NCBI RefSeq assembly: GCF_900186955.1
Contig: NZ_LT906438.1
Span: forward strand, 992,001-1,056,000
DNA: 64,000 nt
Reading direction: 5' to 3'
DNA from: Bacillus pumilus
GTDB lineage: Bacteria; Bacillota; Bacilli; Bacillales; Bacillaceae
Of the stretch, positions 40,661 through 50,713 are shown piece by piece. Within the stretch, counting starts at the first letter, position 1; each line of letters starts with the position of its first letter. The notes beneath the pieces were generated by a model. It had not been told where the DNA came from. It did not search any database and worked only from the letters and a program-made list of their open reading frames with translations. The position numbers and the translations under genes are program-made.

Positions 40661-42796
40661 TTGAAGAAAAAGAAGATAATCATTCCATTAGTCATTGCAG
40701 GAAGTACAATCGTACTCTCATTTATTGGCTATCTGACCATTTTATTTTTAGGACATTATGTCATAGATGAAAAGAAGCTTGTATTTCACGCTTCATCCCA
40801 AATCATTGATCGGAATGGAAAAGAACTCACAAGTATGTATTCAGAAAACCGGGACCCTGTGTCAATAAAGGATGTACCTGATAAAGTAGCAAAAGCCTTT
40901 GTGTCTGTCGAGGACAAGCGGTTTTATGAGCATCATGGAATTGATGCGCAGTCAATTTCAAGGGCGGTTTATCGAGATATATTAGCAGGTGGAAAGGTAG
41001 AGGGCGGCAGTACAATTACTCAGCAGCTCGCAAAAAATATTTTTCTCACAAATGACAAAACCTTTCTGCGAAAAACAAAAGAAGTCATCATTGCAATTAA
41101 TTTAGAAAGAGATTATTCAAAGGATAAGCTGCTCGAAATGTATTTGAATCAGCTTTACTTCGGTCATGGCGTCTACGGTATCCAAGCAGCAGCCAATTAT
41201 TACTTTAGTAAAGATGTGAAAGATTTAACGGTCAGCGAAGGGGCTACACTCGCTGCGATGCCAAAGGCGCCGTCTACTTACTCGCCTGTTTTACACCCTG
41301 ATAAAAATAAACAAAGACGGGACACGATTCTTAACTTAATGAATGAGCAAGGATATTTATCATCAACAGAAACAGTAGAAGCAAAAGGGAGAACACTAGG
41401 CATTCATTTAAAAAAGAAATCAGAAACGCCTTGGGTCGATAGCTATGTCGATCTTATCATTAAGGAAGCAGAATCAGAGTATGCCATTTCACATGAACAA
41501 TTGCTTCAAGGTGGTTATACCATAACAGTTCCGATTGATATGAATCTGCAAAAGGTCACCTACGATGCGATGAAAAACAACCGTTATTTCCCGGGAAAAA
41601 GCGGTTCTCCTGAAAGCAGTGCCATCTTTATTGATAATGAGTCAGGCGGAGTAAAAGCAGCAATTGGAGGACGAGAATATCAAGCGAGGGGTTATAACAG
41701 GGTGACCGCTGTTAGACAGCCTGGATCTGTTTTCAAGCCAATCGCGGTATATGGACCTGCGCTGCAGGAGAAAAAATTCCGACCTTATTCCCTGCTTGAA
41801 GACGAAGAAAAAAGCTATGACGGTTATTCACCAAAGAATTACGATGGACAGTATGAAGGCAAGGTCACGATGGTGGAGGCCCTCATGAAAAGTAAGAATA
41901 CAGCAGCGGTGTGGACATTAAGCCAGCTAGGTATTGATACTTCAAAAACATATCTCGAGAAAATGGGAATCGATATTTCGGATCAAGGACTTGCCATGGC
42001 GCTTGGCGGTTTAGAAAAAGGGGTTTCTCCACTTCAAATCGCAGGAGCTTTCCACACATTTGCAAACGAAGGCGTATATCAAAAGCCTTTCTTCATTCAG
42101 AAAATCACCAATGATGAAGGAGAAACGGTAGAGAAAAATCGTAGTAAGCCAGAACGAGTGTTTAGCGTGCAGAATGCTTGGAATATGACAAGAATGCTGC
42201 AGCAAGTCGTCAAAGGCGGAACAGCCCAGAGCGGTTCATATGCTGGAGATTTAGCAGGTAAAACTGGCACAACCACATATTCAGGTGTGAAGGGTGCAAC
42301 AAAAGATGCTTGGTTTACCGGCTATACGCCAAGTACAACGGGTGCGATTTGGATGGGGTATGACAAAACCGATAACAGTCACTATTTAACTGGCGGAAGT
42401 CAATACCCAGTGCAGCTGTTTAAGGATATTTTAACGGCAGCCCAAATAACGAATGAAACGTTTAAAAAACCAGAGGGGATTAAAGAACTTCAAGCACCAA
42501 TTCATTTAGAAGGACTTTCTGGATTTGAAGCCCGCTATGTGTTTAAAATCAAAGGATTGTTTACATTAGAGCTGTCTTGGGAGAAGCAAGAGGATAAACG
42601 CGTTGAATACCGTATTTATGAAAAGAGGAATGGAAACGAGACGCTGATCGATTCAGTGACAGGCGTAGGCAGCTACACAATGCCGTATGCCAATGTGTTT
42701 TCAGATGCGGAGTATAAGGTGGTTCCATATAATACCCAAACGCAAGAAGAAGGAGAAGGCAGTCCATATGTCAAGCCAGAGGCTTTTGGACGTTAA
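40661..42796 (+). CDS. pbpF: Class A penicillin-binding protein 2C (PbpF)
   Basis: 711 residues. A short cytoplasmic start, a membrane helix (about 7-30), then a glycosyltransferase domain with VEDKRFYEHHGID and EGGSTITQQLAKN (about 85-130). The transpeptidase domain has the serine motif GSVFK (about 362), SKN (about 412) and KTGT (about 540). It polymerises and cross-links peptidoglycan; B. subtilis PbpF functions mainly in the forespore. A C-terminal fibronectin-like segment follows. TTG start behind GAGGTGA. Confidence 0.92.
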   Translation: MKKKKIIIPLVIAGSTIVLSFIGYLTILFLGHYVIDEKKLVFHASSQIIDRNGKELTSMYSENRDPVSIKDVPDKVAKAFVSVEDKRFYEHHGIDAQSISRAVYRDILAGGKVEGGSTITQQLAKNIFLTNDKTFLRKTKEVIIAINLERDYSKDKLLEMYLNQLYFGHGVYGIQAAANYYFSKDVKDLTVSEGATLAAMPKAPSTYSPVLHPDKNKQRRDTILNLMNEQGYLSSTETVEAKGRTLGIHLKKKSETPWVDSYVDLIIKEAESEYAISHEQLLQGGYTITVPIDMNLQKVTYDAMKNNRYFPGKSGSPESSAIFIDNESGGVKAAIGGREYQARGYNRVTAVRQPGSVFKPIAVYGPALQEKKFRPYSLLEDEEKSYDGYSPKNYDGQYEGKVTMVEALMKSKNTAAVWTLSQLGIDTSKTYLEKMGIDISDQGLAMALGGLEKGVSPLQIAGAFHTFANEGVYQKPFFIQKITNDEGETVEKNRSKPERVFSVQNAWNMTRMLQQVVKGGTAQSGSYAGDLAGKTGTTTYSGVKGATKDAWFTGYTPSTTGAIWMGYDKTDNSHYLTGGSQYPVQLFKDILTAAQITNETFKKPEGIKELQAPIHLEGLSGFEARYVFKIKGLFTLELSWEKQEDKRVEYRIYEKRNGNETLIDSVTGVGSYTMPYANVFSDAEYKVVPYNTQTQEEGEGSPYVKPEAFGR

Positions 42797-42831
42797 TATT
42801 CGGCGATTTTTTGAACAATGAGCCGGTTTAG

Positions 42832-42900
42832 TATACCGTGCCTTGAAAAAGCGGTATAGTAAAAGCAGTGTTTGAGCCTTATACAAAGAGAGTGTAAGGC
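42832..42900 (+). promoter_or_regulatory. Inverted repeats in the hemE promoter/leader
   Basis: TATACCG (42832-42838) and CGGTATA (42852-42858) form a 7-bp inverted repeat that overlaps a TATAGT -10-like box (42855-42860). Further down, GCCTTATAC / GTGTAAGGC (42876-42900) can form a 9-bp RNA hairpin with one G-U pair just before the hemE ribosome binding site. Confidence 0.4.
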
Positions 42901-42920
42901 GAAAGGTGGAATGAAAGGTA

Positions 42921-43979
42921 ATGGGAAAAACGAAGGCTTTTAATGACACGTTCTTAAAGGCGTGCAAAGGGGAAAAAACAGACCATGTACCAGTTTGGTA
43001 TATGAGGCAGGCAGGACGCTCACAGCCTGAATATCGTGCCCTTAAAGAAAAGTACGGGCTATTTGAAATTACGCATCAGCCAGAGCTATGTGCTTATGTA
43101 ACACGACTTCCTGTAGAACAATATGGTGTAGATGCCGCGATTTTATATAAAGATATTATGACCCCGCTTCCAGCTATTGGAGTGGACGTTGAAATTAAAA
43201 ATGGCATTGGACCTGTCATTGATTCACCGATTCGGACAAAAGCAGATATCGAACGTCTTGGGGAACTTCATCCTGAAGAAGACCTGCCATATGTGCTTGA
43301 CACCATTCAGCTTTTAACGAAGGAGCAGCTGAATGTACCGCTCATCGGTTTTGCTGGTGCACCATTTACGATGGCTAGCTATATGATTGAAGGCGGTCCA
43401 TCTAAAAACTATCATAAAACAAAAGCGCTCATGTACAGTGAGCCTGAGACATGGATGCTGCTCATGAACAAATTAGCTGATATGACGATCACGTACATAC
43501 GCGCGCAGGTAAAAGCAGGGGTCAGTGCGTTTCAAATCTTCGACTCATGGGTGGGCGCTTTAAATGCAGCGGATTACCGGACATTCATTAAACCTGTCAT
43601 GCAGCGAATTTTCACAGAGTTGAAGAGTGAAAATGTACCAATGATCATGTACGGAGTTGGTGCAAGCCATCTTGTGAAAGATTGGCATGACCTGCCGCTA
43701 GACGTCGTTGGACTTGATTGGCGTATGAGTGTAGACGAAGCGCGAAAAGAAGGGCTCACAAAAACGTTACAAGGAAATCTTGATCCAACGATCTTACTTT
43801 CTCCTTGGGAAGTCATTGAAGAAAGAGCAAAAGACATATTAGATCAAGGGATGAAATCAGATCACTTCATCTTTAACCTAGGTCATGGGGTATTTCCAGA
43901 TGTTTCACCAGATACGTTAAAGAAGCTGACCGATTTTATTCACGACTATTCAGCTACACATAAAAAATCATCCATCTAA
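42921..43979 (+). CDS. hemE: Uroporphyrinogen decarboxylase HemE
   Basis: 352 residues. [17 protein letters not shown] (substrate binding, residues 24-40), [32 protein letters not shown] and [15 protein letters not shown] near the C-terminus. Removes four carboxylates from uroporphyrinogen III to give coproporphyrinogen III. First gene of hemE-hemH-hemY. Confidence 0.95.
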   Translation: MGKTKAFNDTFLKACKGEKTDHVPVWYMRQAGRSQPEYRALKEKYGLFEITHQPELCAYVTRLPVEQYGVDAAILYKDIMTPLPAIGVDVEIKNGIGPVIDSPIRTKADIERLGELHPEEDLPYVLDTIQLLTKEQLNVPLIGFAGAPFTMASYMIEGGPSKNYHKTKALMYSEPETWMLLMNKLADMTITYIRAQVKAGVSAFQIFDSWVGALNAADYRTFIKPVMQRIFTELKSENVPMIMYGVGASHLVKDWHDLPLDVVGLDWRMSVDEARKEGLTKTLQGNLDPTILLSPWEVIEERAKDILDQGMKSDHFIFNLGHGVFPDVSPDTLKKLTDFIHDYSATHKKSSI

Positions 43980-44011
43980 ACTATTTCAATTGATCTGAAG
44001 GAGTGTTGGTT

Positions 44012-44950
44012 GTGGAGAAAAAGAAAATGGGGCTTCTTGTCATGGCATATGGCACCCCATATAAAGAAGAAGACATTGAGCGTTATTATACACATATTCG
44101 TAGAGGCAGAAAGCCGGAGCCGGAAATGCTGCAAGATTTAAAGGATCGCTACAAGGCAATCGGCGGTATTTCTCCTTTATCAAAAATTACAGAGCAGCAG
44201 GCACATGGTTTGTGTGATCACTTGAATGACATTCAAGACGACATTGAATTTCATGTGTACATTGGCTTAAAACATATCGAGCCTTTCATAGAGGATGCAG
44301 TTGCTGACATGCACAAGGACGGCATGACAGAAGCTGTGAGTATCGTTTTAGCGCCGCATTTCTCTACCTTTAGTGTGAAATCATATAACAAACGTGCACA
44401 AGATGAGGCAGACAAGCTTGGCAATCTACAGATTACGTCTGTTGAAAGCTGGTACGATGAGCCGAAGTTTGTGGACTATTGGGTGAAGCAAGTGAAGGAT
44501 ACGTATGCATCCATGAGTCAAGAGGAAAGAGATTCCGCGGTACTTATTGTGTCTGCACACAGCCTTCCTGAAAAAATTATTGCAGCAGGAGATCCATATC
44601 CTGATCAGCTCGCACAATCTGCCAAAATGATTGCAGAAGGTGCGGGAATTGAACACTATGAAATTGGCTGGCAAAGTGAAGGCAATACGCCGGATCCATG
44701 GCTTGGACCAGACGTACAAGACTTAACGCGGGACTTATTTGAACAAAAAGGCTATCAAACATTCGTGTATGTGCCTGTTGGTTTTGTCGCTGATCATCTT
44801 GAAGTGTTATACGACAACGATTATGAATGTAAAGTCGTCACAGATGAAATTGGTGCAGCCTACTATCGTCCAGAAATGCCAAATGCGAAACCAGCATTTA
44901 TTGATGCTCTGGCAACAGTCGTATTAAAGAAGCTTGACGAAAGCAAGTAA
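44012..44950 (+). CDS. hemH: Ferrochelatase HemH (coproporphyrin type)
   Basis: 312 residues. [27 protein letters not shown] at the start, metal-site histidine and glutamate in VSAHSLPEK (about 185) and [16 protein letters not shown] (about 230-260). In Firmicutes it inserts iron into coproporphyrin III. The GTG at 44012 has AAGGAG 8-9 bases upstream and gives MEKKKMG; GTG 44003 lies too close. Second gene of the operon, 32 bases after hemE. Confidence 0.95.
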   Translation: MEKKKMGLLVMAYGTPYKEEDIERYYTHIRRGRKPEPEMLQDLKDRYKAIGGISPLSKITEQQAHGLCDHLNDIQDDIEFHVYIGLKHIEPFIEDAVADMHKDGMTEAVSIVLAPHFSTFSVKSYNKRAQDEADKLGNLQITSVESWYDEPKFVDYWVKQVKDTYASMSQEERDSAVLIVSAHSLPEKIIAAGDPYPDQLAQSAKMIAEGAGIEHYEIGWQSEGNTPDPWLGPDVQDLTRDLFEQKGYQTFVYVPVGFVADHLEVLYDNDYECKVVTDEIGAAYYRPEMPNAKPAFIDALATVVLKKLDESK

Positions 44951-44972
44951 TCATATAAAAGAAGGCGATCCT

Positions 44973-46385
44973 ATGCATGACAATCAAAAACACCTTGTCA
45001 TCATTGGCGGTGGCATCACTGGTTTAGCCGCCGCCTTCTATTTGGAAAAGGAAGTCGAAGAAAAAGGTCTTCCGATTCAAATATCACTTATTGAAGCGAG
45101 CCCTAGGCTAGGTGGAAAAATACAAACATTATATAAAGACGGCTACATCATTGAACGTGGACCTGATTCATTTTTAGAAAGAAAGGTCAGTGGGCCGCAG
45201 CTTGCAAAGGATGTCGGTCTGTCCGATCAGCTCGTCAATAATGAAACTGGGCAAGCGTATGTACTGGTCAATGAAAAGCTTCACCCGATGCCAAAAGGTG
45301 CTGTTATGGGCATTCCAACTCAAATCAGCCCATTTATTACAACTGGTCTTTTTTCAGTTGCGGGAAAAGCAAGAGCGGCGATGGATTTCGTGTTGCCAAA
45401 AAGCAAGCAGACCGAAGATCAGTCGCTTGGTGAATTTTTTAGAAGACGTGTGGGTGATGAGGTCGTTGAGAATTTAATTGAACCGCTTCTATCAGGCATT
45501 TATGCAGGGGATATTGACCGCCTGAGCTTAATGTCCACCTTCCCGCAATTTTATCAAACAGAACAGCAGCATCGCAGTTTGATTCTTGGGATGAAAAAAT
45601 CACAGCAGCATGCGAAAGCGCAGCAGGTGACTGCGAAAAAACAAGGACAGTTCCAAACGATCAATCAAGGGTTGCAGTCGCTTGTGGAAGCAGTAGAAAG
45701 TAAGCTCAAGCTGACAAAGGTGTATAAAGGGACAAAAGTAAAACAGATTGAAAAAACGGATGGAGGCTATGGTGTGCAATTAGACAGCGGTCAAACGCTT
45801 TTTGCCGATTCAGCCATTGTCACGACGCCGCATCAATCGATTTATTCCATGTTTCCTAAAGAAGCAGGGCTAGAGTATTTGCATGACATGACCTCTACTT
45901 CTGTTGCAACAGTAGCACTCGGTTTTAAAGAAGAGGATGTTCATAATGAATATGACGGCACTGGTTTTGTTATCTCAAGAAACAGTGATTTCTCTATTAC
46001 GGCCTGTACGTGGACAAACAAAAAGTGGCCGCATACCGCTCCGAAAGGAAAAACGCTATTGCGTGCGTATGTCGGAAAAGCTGGTGACGAATCGATTGTC
46101 GAGCAGTCAGACAGTCAAATCGTCAGCATCGTGCTAGAAGATTTAAAGAAAATCATGGATATTAAAGCAGATCCAGAATTGACGACAGTGACTCGCTGGA
46201 AGACAAGTATGCCGCAATATCACGTCGGTCATCAGAAAGCTATTTCGAACATGCGAGAAACGTTTAAGCAATCATATCCTGGTGTTTATATCACAGGTGC
46301 TGCTTTTGAAGGTGTTGGAATCCCTGATTGTATTGATCAAGGAAAAGCCGCCATCTCAGAGGCTTTATCGTACCTATTTTCATAA
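44973..46385 (+). CDS. hemY: Coproporphyrinogen III oxidase HemY (CgoX)
   Basis: 470 residues, the same as B. subtilis HemY. FAD-binding GGGITGLAAAFYLE near residue 10, YIIERGPDSFLERK, FLEPLL-like region ENLIEPLLSGIYAGD, and the C-terminal FAD loop ITGAAFEGVGIPDCIDQGKAA. A soluble oxidase that makes coproporphyrin III from coproporphyrinogen III. The ATG at 44973 follows AGAAGGCGA; the frame upstream overlaps hemH. Confidence 0.94.
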   Translation: MHDNQKHLVIIGGGITGLAAAFYLEKEVEEKGLPIQISLIEASPRLGGKIQTLYKDGYIIERGPDSFLERKVSGPQLAKDVGLSDQLVNNETGQAYVLVNEKLHPMPKGAVMGIPTQISPFITTGLFSVAGKARAAMDFVLPKSKQTEDQSLGEFFRRRVGDEVVENLIEPLLSGIYAGDIDRLSLMSTFPQFYQTEQQHRSLILGMKKSQQHAKAQQVTAKKQGQFQTINQGLQSLVEAVESKLKLTKVYKGTKVKQIEKTDGGYGVQLDSGQTLFADSAIVTTPHQSIYSMFPKEAGLEYLHDMTSTSVATVALGFKEEDVHNEYDGTGFVISRNSDFSITACTWTNKKWPHTAPKGKTLLRAYVGKAGDESIVEQSDSQIVSIVLEDLKKIMDIKADPELTTVTRWKTSMPQYHVGHQKAISNMRETFKQSYPGVYITGAAFEGVGIPDCIDQGKAAISEALSYLFS

Positions 46386-46389
46386 AAAA

Positions 46390-46426
46390 ACAACTCCCTT
46401 TTCTGTCATGGAAAGGGAGTTTTTCA
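46390..46426 (+). terminator. Terminator of hemEHY
   Basis: AACTCCCTTT / AAAGGGAGTT stem followed by TTTTC. Confidence 0.85.
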
Positions 46427-46519
46427 TGTTCGAATCATTCAAAAAGAGTTGGGAATCATAAATGTGAACAAAGTTGTTGCATCTGGGGAAAAGGATATGG
46501 TATATTACTTTCTGTACTT

Positions 46520-46546
46520 AATGACCAAAACGTTCAAATAGTCATT
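46520..46546 (+). promoter_or_regulatory. Putative YhgD operator upstream of yhgD
   Basis: A 27-bp dyad: AATGACCAAA at the left end and AATAGTCATT at the right. The same arms recur at 47154-47180 before yhgE. It lies 14 bases before the yhgD start, downstream of a promoter-like region. Confidence 0.65.
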
Positions 46547-46560
46547 TCGGGAGTGAGATC

Positions 46561-47139
46561 ATGAGTGTTGATAGGAGACAAATGATTTTAGATGGTGCGA
46601 CGAAAGCATTTACTCAATTCGGGTATAAAGCGACCACAATGGACCTTGTGGCAAAGCTTGCCAACGTCGGAAAAGGAACCATTTATACATTTTTCAAAAA
46701 CAAAGAAGAGTTGTTTGATGAAATTTTCACATCCCTTTTACTAGAGATGAGGAAAATTGCGGATGAGGCAATTGATGAGAAGAATAGTTTCTCTGAAAAC
46801 CTTCACTTAGCACTCTTTGCAATTTTAGAATTTCGAAAAAACCACCAGCTCACAATTAAGATTTTTCAGGAAAATGCAGAGCTTGGCACGTCAGCGGTCA
46901 AGGAAATGATCGAAAAAATGGAGCAGATGATCATTCGCTATATCAAAATGAAAGTGCAAGAAGCGATGGATAAAGGCGACATTAAGCCTTGTGATCCTGA
47001 ATTGACTGCATTTGTGATGGTGAAACTATATATTGCACTGATTTTTGATTGGGAAAAGCGATACGAGCCTTTAACAAAAGAAGAGGTAGCCGAATCGCTG
47101 GAGCTTTATGTCTTAAAAGGACTATCTGCAACAACATAA
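46561..47139 (+). CDS. yhgD: TetR-family repressor YhgD
   Basis: 192 residues. N-terminal HTH: ILDGATKAFTQFGYKATTMDLVAKLANVGKGTIYTFFKNKEELFDEIF (about 8-56). The C-terminal domain is helical and presumably binds a small ligand. Two identical-format operators flank this gene, so it probably represses itself and yhgE. The inducer is unknown. Confidence 0.9.
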   Translation: MSVDRRQMILDGATKAFTQFGYKATTMDLVAKLANVGKGTIYTFFKNKEELFDEIFTSLLLEMRKIADEAIDEKNSFSENLHLALFAILEFRKNHQLTIKIFQENAELGTSAVKEMIEKMEQMIIRYIKMKVQEAMDKGDIKPCDPELTAFVMVKLYIALIFDWEKRYEPLTKEEVAESLELYVLKGLSATT

Positions 47140-47153
47140 TTTTTTTGAGTTCA

Positions 47154-47180
47154 AATGACCAAATTTTATATTTAGTCATT
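47154..47180 (+). promoter_or_regulatory. Putative YhgD operator upstream of yhgE
   Basis: A second 27-bp dyad with arms AATGACCAAA and TTTAGTCATT, equal in length to the copy before yhgD. It ends 22 bases before the yhgE start. Confidence 0.65.
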
Positions 47181-47202
47181 CATCTATGGGAGGAAAACAG
47201 CA

Positions 47203-49512
47203 ATGAATTTAATTCGGAATCAATGGAAGGACATTGTAACGAGCAAAAAACTACTGATCCCGATTTTAGCTGTCTTATTTATTCCGCTGATTTACAGTGG
47301 TGTATTTTTAAAAGCATACTGGGACCCTTATGGTACAGTTGATCAATTGCCTGTAGCGGTTGTCAACTTGGATGAAGGCAGTCATTATGACGGGAAAACC
47401 CTTCAAGTCGGCGATGATTTAGTAAAGGAATTAAAGAAAAACGATAATTTCAAATGGAACTTTGTCGATAGTCATGAAAAGGCTATAAAAGGATTAAATA
47501 ACGAGGACTATTACCTCGTGGTGGAAATACCAAAGAATTTCTCGAAAAATGCAAGTACAGTGCTAGATAAACATCCGAAAAAATCGAATCTGAAATATTA
47601 TACGAATCCAGGCGCCAACTATGCGGCGTCACAAATTGCGAATAATGCCATTATCAAATTAAAAGATTCGGTTTCAAAAGAAGTCACAAAAAATTACGCC
47701 GAGGTCATCTTTGATAACTTCAAAACGATTGCAAAAGGATTAGATCAAGCAAGCGATGGCGCGAAGAAAATTGATGACGGAACAAAAAGCGCAAAAGATG
47801 GCAGTACGAAATTAAAAGACAACTTAGCCAAATTGGCTGAAGGTACGTTAACCTATAGCGAAGGTGTTCATCAGTTCGCAGGGAAAATGGGTGAACTGAA
47901 CACAGGCATACAGTCTCTAGACAGTGGGCTTGGTCAGCTCCTAACAGGCTATCAAACCATTGATCAGAAATTTGGAGAGCTTGGTACAGGAATTGATACA
48001 TTAACCGAAGGATTAAACACAAGCCGAGAAGGACATCAGCAGCTCGCTTCTAAAATGCCGCAATTCACAGCAGGCATTGAGCAGCTAAACAACAAAGCCC
48101 AATCCTTTTCGGAAAAAATTGCAGCAGTAGAAAAAGTCTTGTCGTCACCAGAATTAGCGAATTTAGAGAAGATGGCGCCTAAACTCGATCAGGTGAAAGA
48201 AGACGCAAAAACGTTCAGTACAAAACTTGCTTCATTAAAAGAAGCACTATCAAATCGAGATGCTAAAGTAAAAAGCATTATCCAAAACAGCTCTATGACA
48301 GATGATGAGAAAAAGGCGGCAATGGATCAGCTGAACAGTCTGCCTAAAATCGAACTGCCTGATCTGTCTGGACTCGAACAAAGCTTAGCGGCCTTGCAGG
48401 AACTGCCTGATGCAAGTGAGGTTCAACAAGCAGTTGCATCTGCAAAAGCGCAGCTGCAGCAAATCAAACAGCTGCCAGAGAAAACAGAACAGCTGTACAC
48501 ATCTACAGTTGCGATACAAAATGCGATCGACCAAATGACGTCTGGTACGAATAAATTGTATCAAGGTGCACTGAAGCTTCAAACAGGTCAAGGCCAATTA
48601 CAAGATGGCCTGCAAACAGCAAATGGAAAGCTTGATACAGCGAAAAGCGGTGCGGATAAGCTTGCGAATGGATCAAGCCAGCTGAGCGCAGCGTTAAATA
48701 AGCTGGAAAGTGGTTCAACAAATATCCAAAGCAATACATCTAAGCTTGCCGAAGGCTCAAAATCGCTTGATAAAGGATTGGGAGATTTAAAAAGCGGTAC
48801 AGGTAAGCTGTCCAATAAATTGAAAAGCGCTGCAGATGATACAGGTGAAATTGATGCGGGGCAAGACAATTACAATATGATTGCTAGCCCAGTTAAAACA
48901 GAAAATGATACAGCGAAGAAGATTGATAATTATGGAACAGGGCTCACGCCTTATATTTTATCCATGGGACTCTTTGTTGGGGCTCTAATGCTCACCGTCG
49001 TATTCCCAATGAAAGACCCTGCTGGCCGCCCTAGAAATGCGTTTGAATGGTTTGTCAGCAAATATAGCGTGCTTCTACTTGTGGGTATCCTTCAAGCAGT
49101 CATTGCAAGTACGATGCTCATCTTTGGGCTTGGTCTTGAGGTGGAAAGCCTCTGGCGCTTCTATCTCTTTGCGATCGTCGTCAGTCTGACATTCTTAGCG
49201 ATTATTCAGCTGCTAGCAACAACAATGGGGAACCCAGGACGCTTCATTGCCGTCATTATCTTAGTTCTTCAGCTCGCAGCAAGTGCTGGTACATTCCCGC
49301 TTGAGCTTGTGCCGAAGTTCTTCCAAGTCATTCATAGTCTGCTTCCAATGACGTATACAATCAATGGATTTAGAACGATCATTGCAAGCGGTGATGACAG
49401 CTATTTATGGCACCAAGCAGCGATTCTCGGTACAGTTGCGATCATCATGATGGCGGCAACAACTGCATACTTTGCTTGGAACGTAAGAAAAATGAAACAA
49501 GACGAAGCTTAA
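47203..49512 (+). CDS. yhgE: YhgE/Pip-family membrane protein
   Basis: 769 residues. One membrane helix at the N-terminus (about 20-40), an extracellular region with VAVVNLDEGSHYDGKTLQVGDDLVKEL. Then come about 300 residues of repeated helices with L-x2-G-x3-L-x2-G rhythm (KLADGSSQL-type heptads), and five to six membrane helices in the last 210 residues (ABC-2 type). Related to the lactococcal phage infection protein and to proteins of the ESX/T7SS field; YueB, the SPP1 receptor, is a distant relative. Function in Bacillus is unknown. Confidence 0.88.
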   Translation: MNLIRNQWKDIVTSKKLLIPILAVLFIPLIYSGVFLKAYWDPYGTVDQLPVAVVNLDEGSHYDGKTLQVGDDLVKELKKNDNFKWNFVDSHEKAIKGLNNEDYYLVVEIPKNFSKNASTVLDKHPKKSNLKYYTNPGANYAASQIANNAIIKLKDSVSKEVTKNYAEVIFDNFKTIAKGLDQASDGAKKIDDGTKSAKDGSTKLKDNLAKLAEGTLTYSEGVHQFAGKMGELNTGIQSLDSGLGQLLTGYQTIDQKFGELGTGIDTLTEGLNTSREGHQQLASKMPQFTAGIEQLNNKAQSFSEKIAAVEKVLSSPELANLEKMAPKLDQVKEDAKTFSTKLASLKEALSNRDAKVKSIIQNSSMTDDEKKAAMDQLNSLPKIELPDLSGLEQSLAALQELPDASEVQQAVASAKAQLQQIKQLPEKTEQLYTSTVAIQNAIDQMTSGTNKLYQGALKLQTGQGQLQDGLQTANGKLDTAKSGADKLANGSSQLSAALNKLESGSTNIQSNTSKLAEGSKSLDKGLGDLKSGTGKLSNKLKSAADDTGEIDAGQDNYNMIASPVKTENDTAKKIDNYGTGLTPYILSMGLFVGALMLTVVFPMKDPAGRPRNAFEWFVSKYSVLLLVGILQAVIASTMLIFGLGLEVESLWRFYLFAIVVSLTFLAIIQLLATTMGNPGRFIAVIILVLQLAASAGTFPLELVPKFFQVIHSLLPMTYTINGFRTIIASGDDSYLWHQAAILGTVAIIMMAATTAYFAWNVRKMKQDEA

Positions 49513-49515
49513 TCA

Positions 49516-49549
49516 ATGAATCCTTTCTCTTGATAGAGGAAGGATTTTT
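49516..49549 (+). terminator. Terminator of yhgE
   Basis: AATCCTTTCTCT / AGAGGAAGGATT stem (one bulge) with TTTTT following. Confidence 0.75.
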
Positions 49550-49630
49550 GATTTGAAATTAGACATCTTGAACCCGAAGCGATATATTTTAATGGAAGGA
49601 ATTGCTTTCACACAAAGGAGGAAATGCCGA

Positions 49631-50680
49631 ATGACTACTGAAGTAAACGAAACCGTTCAGCTAATTCAAAAGCTCGTATCGATCCCAAGTCCGTCAGGGA
49701 ATACAGAAAAGGTGATCGGCTTTGTTGAACGCTTTTTACAAGATGTAAATATTGAGACAAAACGAAATCGTAAGGGCGGCTTAATTGCTACTATTAAAGG
49801 AACTGATGACAAGGAACACCGCATGCTGACAGCACATGTCGATACGCTCGGTGCAATGGTAAAGGAAATTAAATCAAATGGACGGCTTCGTCTTGCACTC
49901 ATTGGAGGCTTTCAATATAACTCAATTGAAGGCGAATATTGTGAAATTGAAACAGCAACAGGTCATACATACACAGGTACTATTCTTATGCATCAAACGT
50001 CCGTTCATGTCTATGCGGATGCTGGAAAAGCAAAACGAAACCAAGAAAATATGGAGATTCGTCTCGATGAAAAGGTGAAAAATGCAGACGATGTCAAAGC
50101 ACTTGGGATTCAAGTAGGGGACTTTATCTCATTTGATCCTAGAGTGGAAGTGACTTCATCAGGTTTTATTAAATCAAGACACCTTGATGACAAGGCAAGT
50201 GTAGCGCTTTTGCTACGACTCATCCACCGCATTCAAAAGGAAAATATCACACTGCCGCATACGACGCACTTCTTAATTTCCAATAATGAAGAGATTGGCT
50301 ACGGCGGTAACTCCAATATTCCAGAAGAAACGGTGGAATATCTTGCTGTCGATATGGGAGCGATCGGCGATGGTCAATCAACAGATGAATACAGCGTGTC
50401 TATTTGTGTGAAGGACTCAAGCGGTCCTTATCATTATGGATTACGCAAGCATTTAGCTGCATTAGCAGAAGAGAACAACATAGATTACCGTTTAGATATT
50501 TACCCTTATTACGGCTCTGATGCATCAGCAGCGATTCGAGCAGGGCATGATATCATTCATGGACTGATTGGTCCAGGGATCGATTCCTCGCATGCTTTTG
50601 AACGAACGCATGAAGATTCCCTTGTCCATACAGCGAATCTTCTTTATCACTACGTGCAATCATCCTTAATCACAGTATAA
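49631..50680 (+). CDS. yhfE: M42-family metal-dependent aminopeptidase YhfE
   Basis: About 349 residues. AHVDTLGAMVKEI (first metal ligand, about 60), SRHLDDKASVALLL (bridging Asp), ISNNEEIGYGGNSNI (catalytic Glu pair), YLAVDMGAIGDG and GPGIDSSHAFERTH (last His ligand). Glutamyl aminopeptidase/endoglucanase-like M42 enzymes form dodecameric shells that degrade peptides. ATG at 49631 after AAAGGAGG. B. subtilis has yhfB, yhfC and yhfD between yhgE and yhfE; they are missing here. Confidence 0.9.
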   Translation: MTTEVNETVQLIQKLVSIPSPSGNTEKVIGFVERFLQDVNIETKRNRKGGLIATIKGTDDKEHRMLTAHVDTLGAMVKEIKSNGRLRLALIGGFQYNSIEGEYCEIETATGHTYTGTILMHQTSVHVYADAGKAKRNQENMEIRLDEKVKNADDVKALGIQVGDFISFDPRVEVTSSGFIKSRHLDDKASVALLLRLIHRIQKENITLPHTTHFLISNNEEIGYGGNSNIPEETVEYLAVDMGAIGDGQSTDEYSVSICVKDSSGPYHYGLRKHLAALAEENNIDYRLDIYPYYGSDASAAIRAGHDIIHGLIGPGIDSSHAFERTHEDSLVHTANLLYHYVQSSLITV

Positions 50681-50713
50681 AAAAAGAACCCCATTTATCG
50701 GGGTTCTTTTTCA
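50681..50713. terminator. Bidirectional terminator, yhfE / gltT
   Basis: AGAACCCC / GGGGTTCT with A and T tracts between two convergent genes. Confidence 0.9.
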
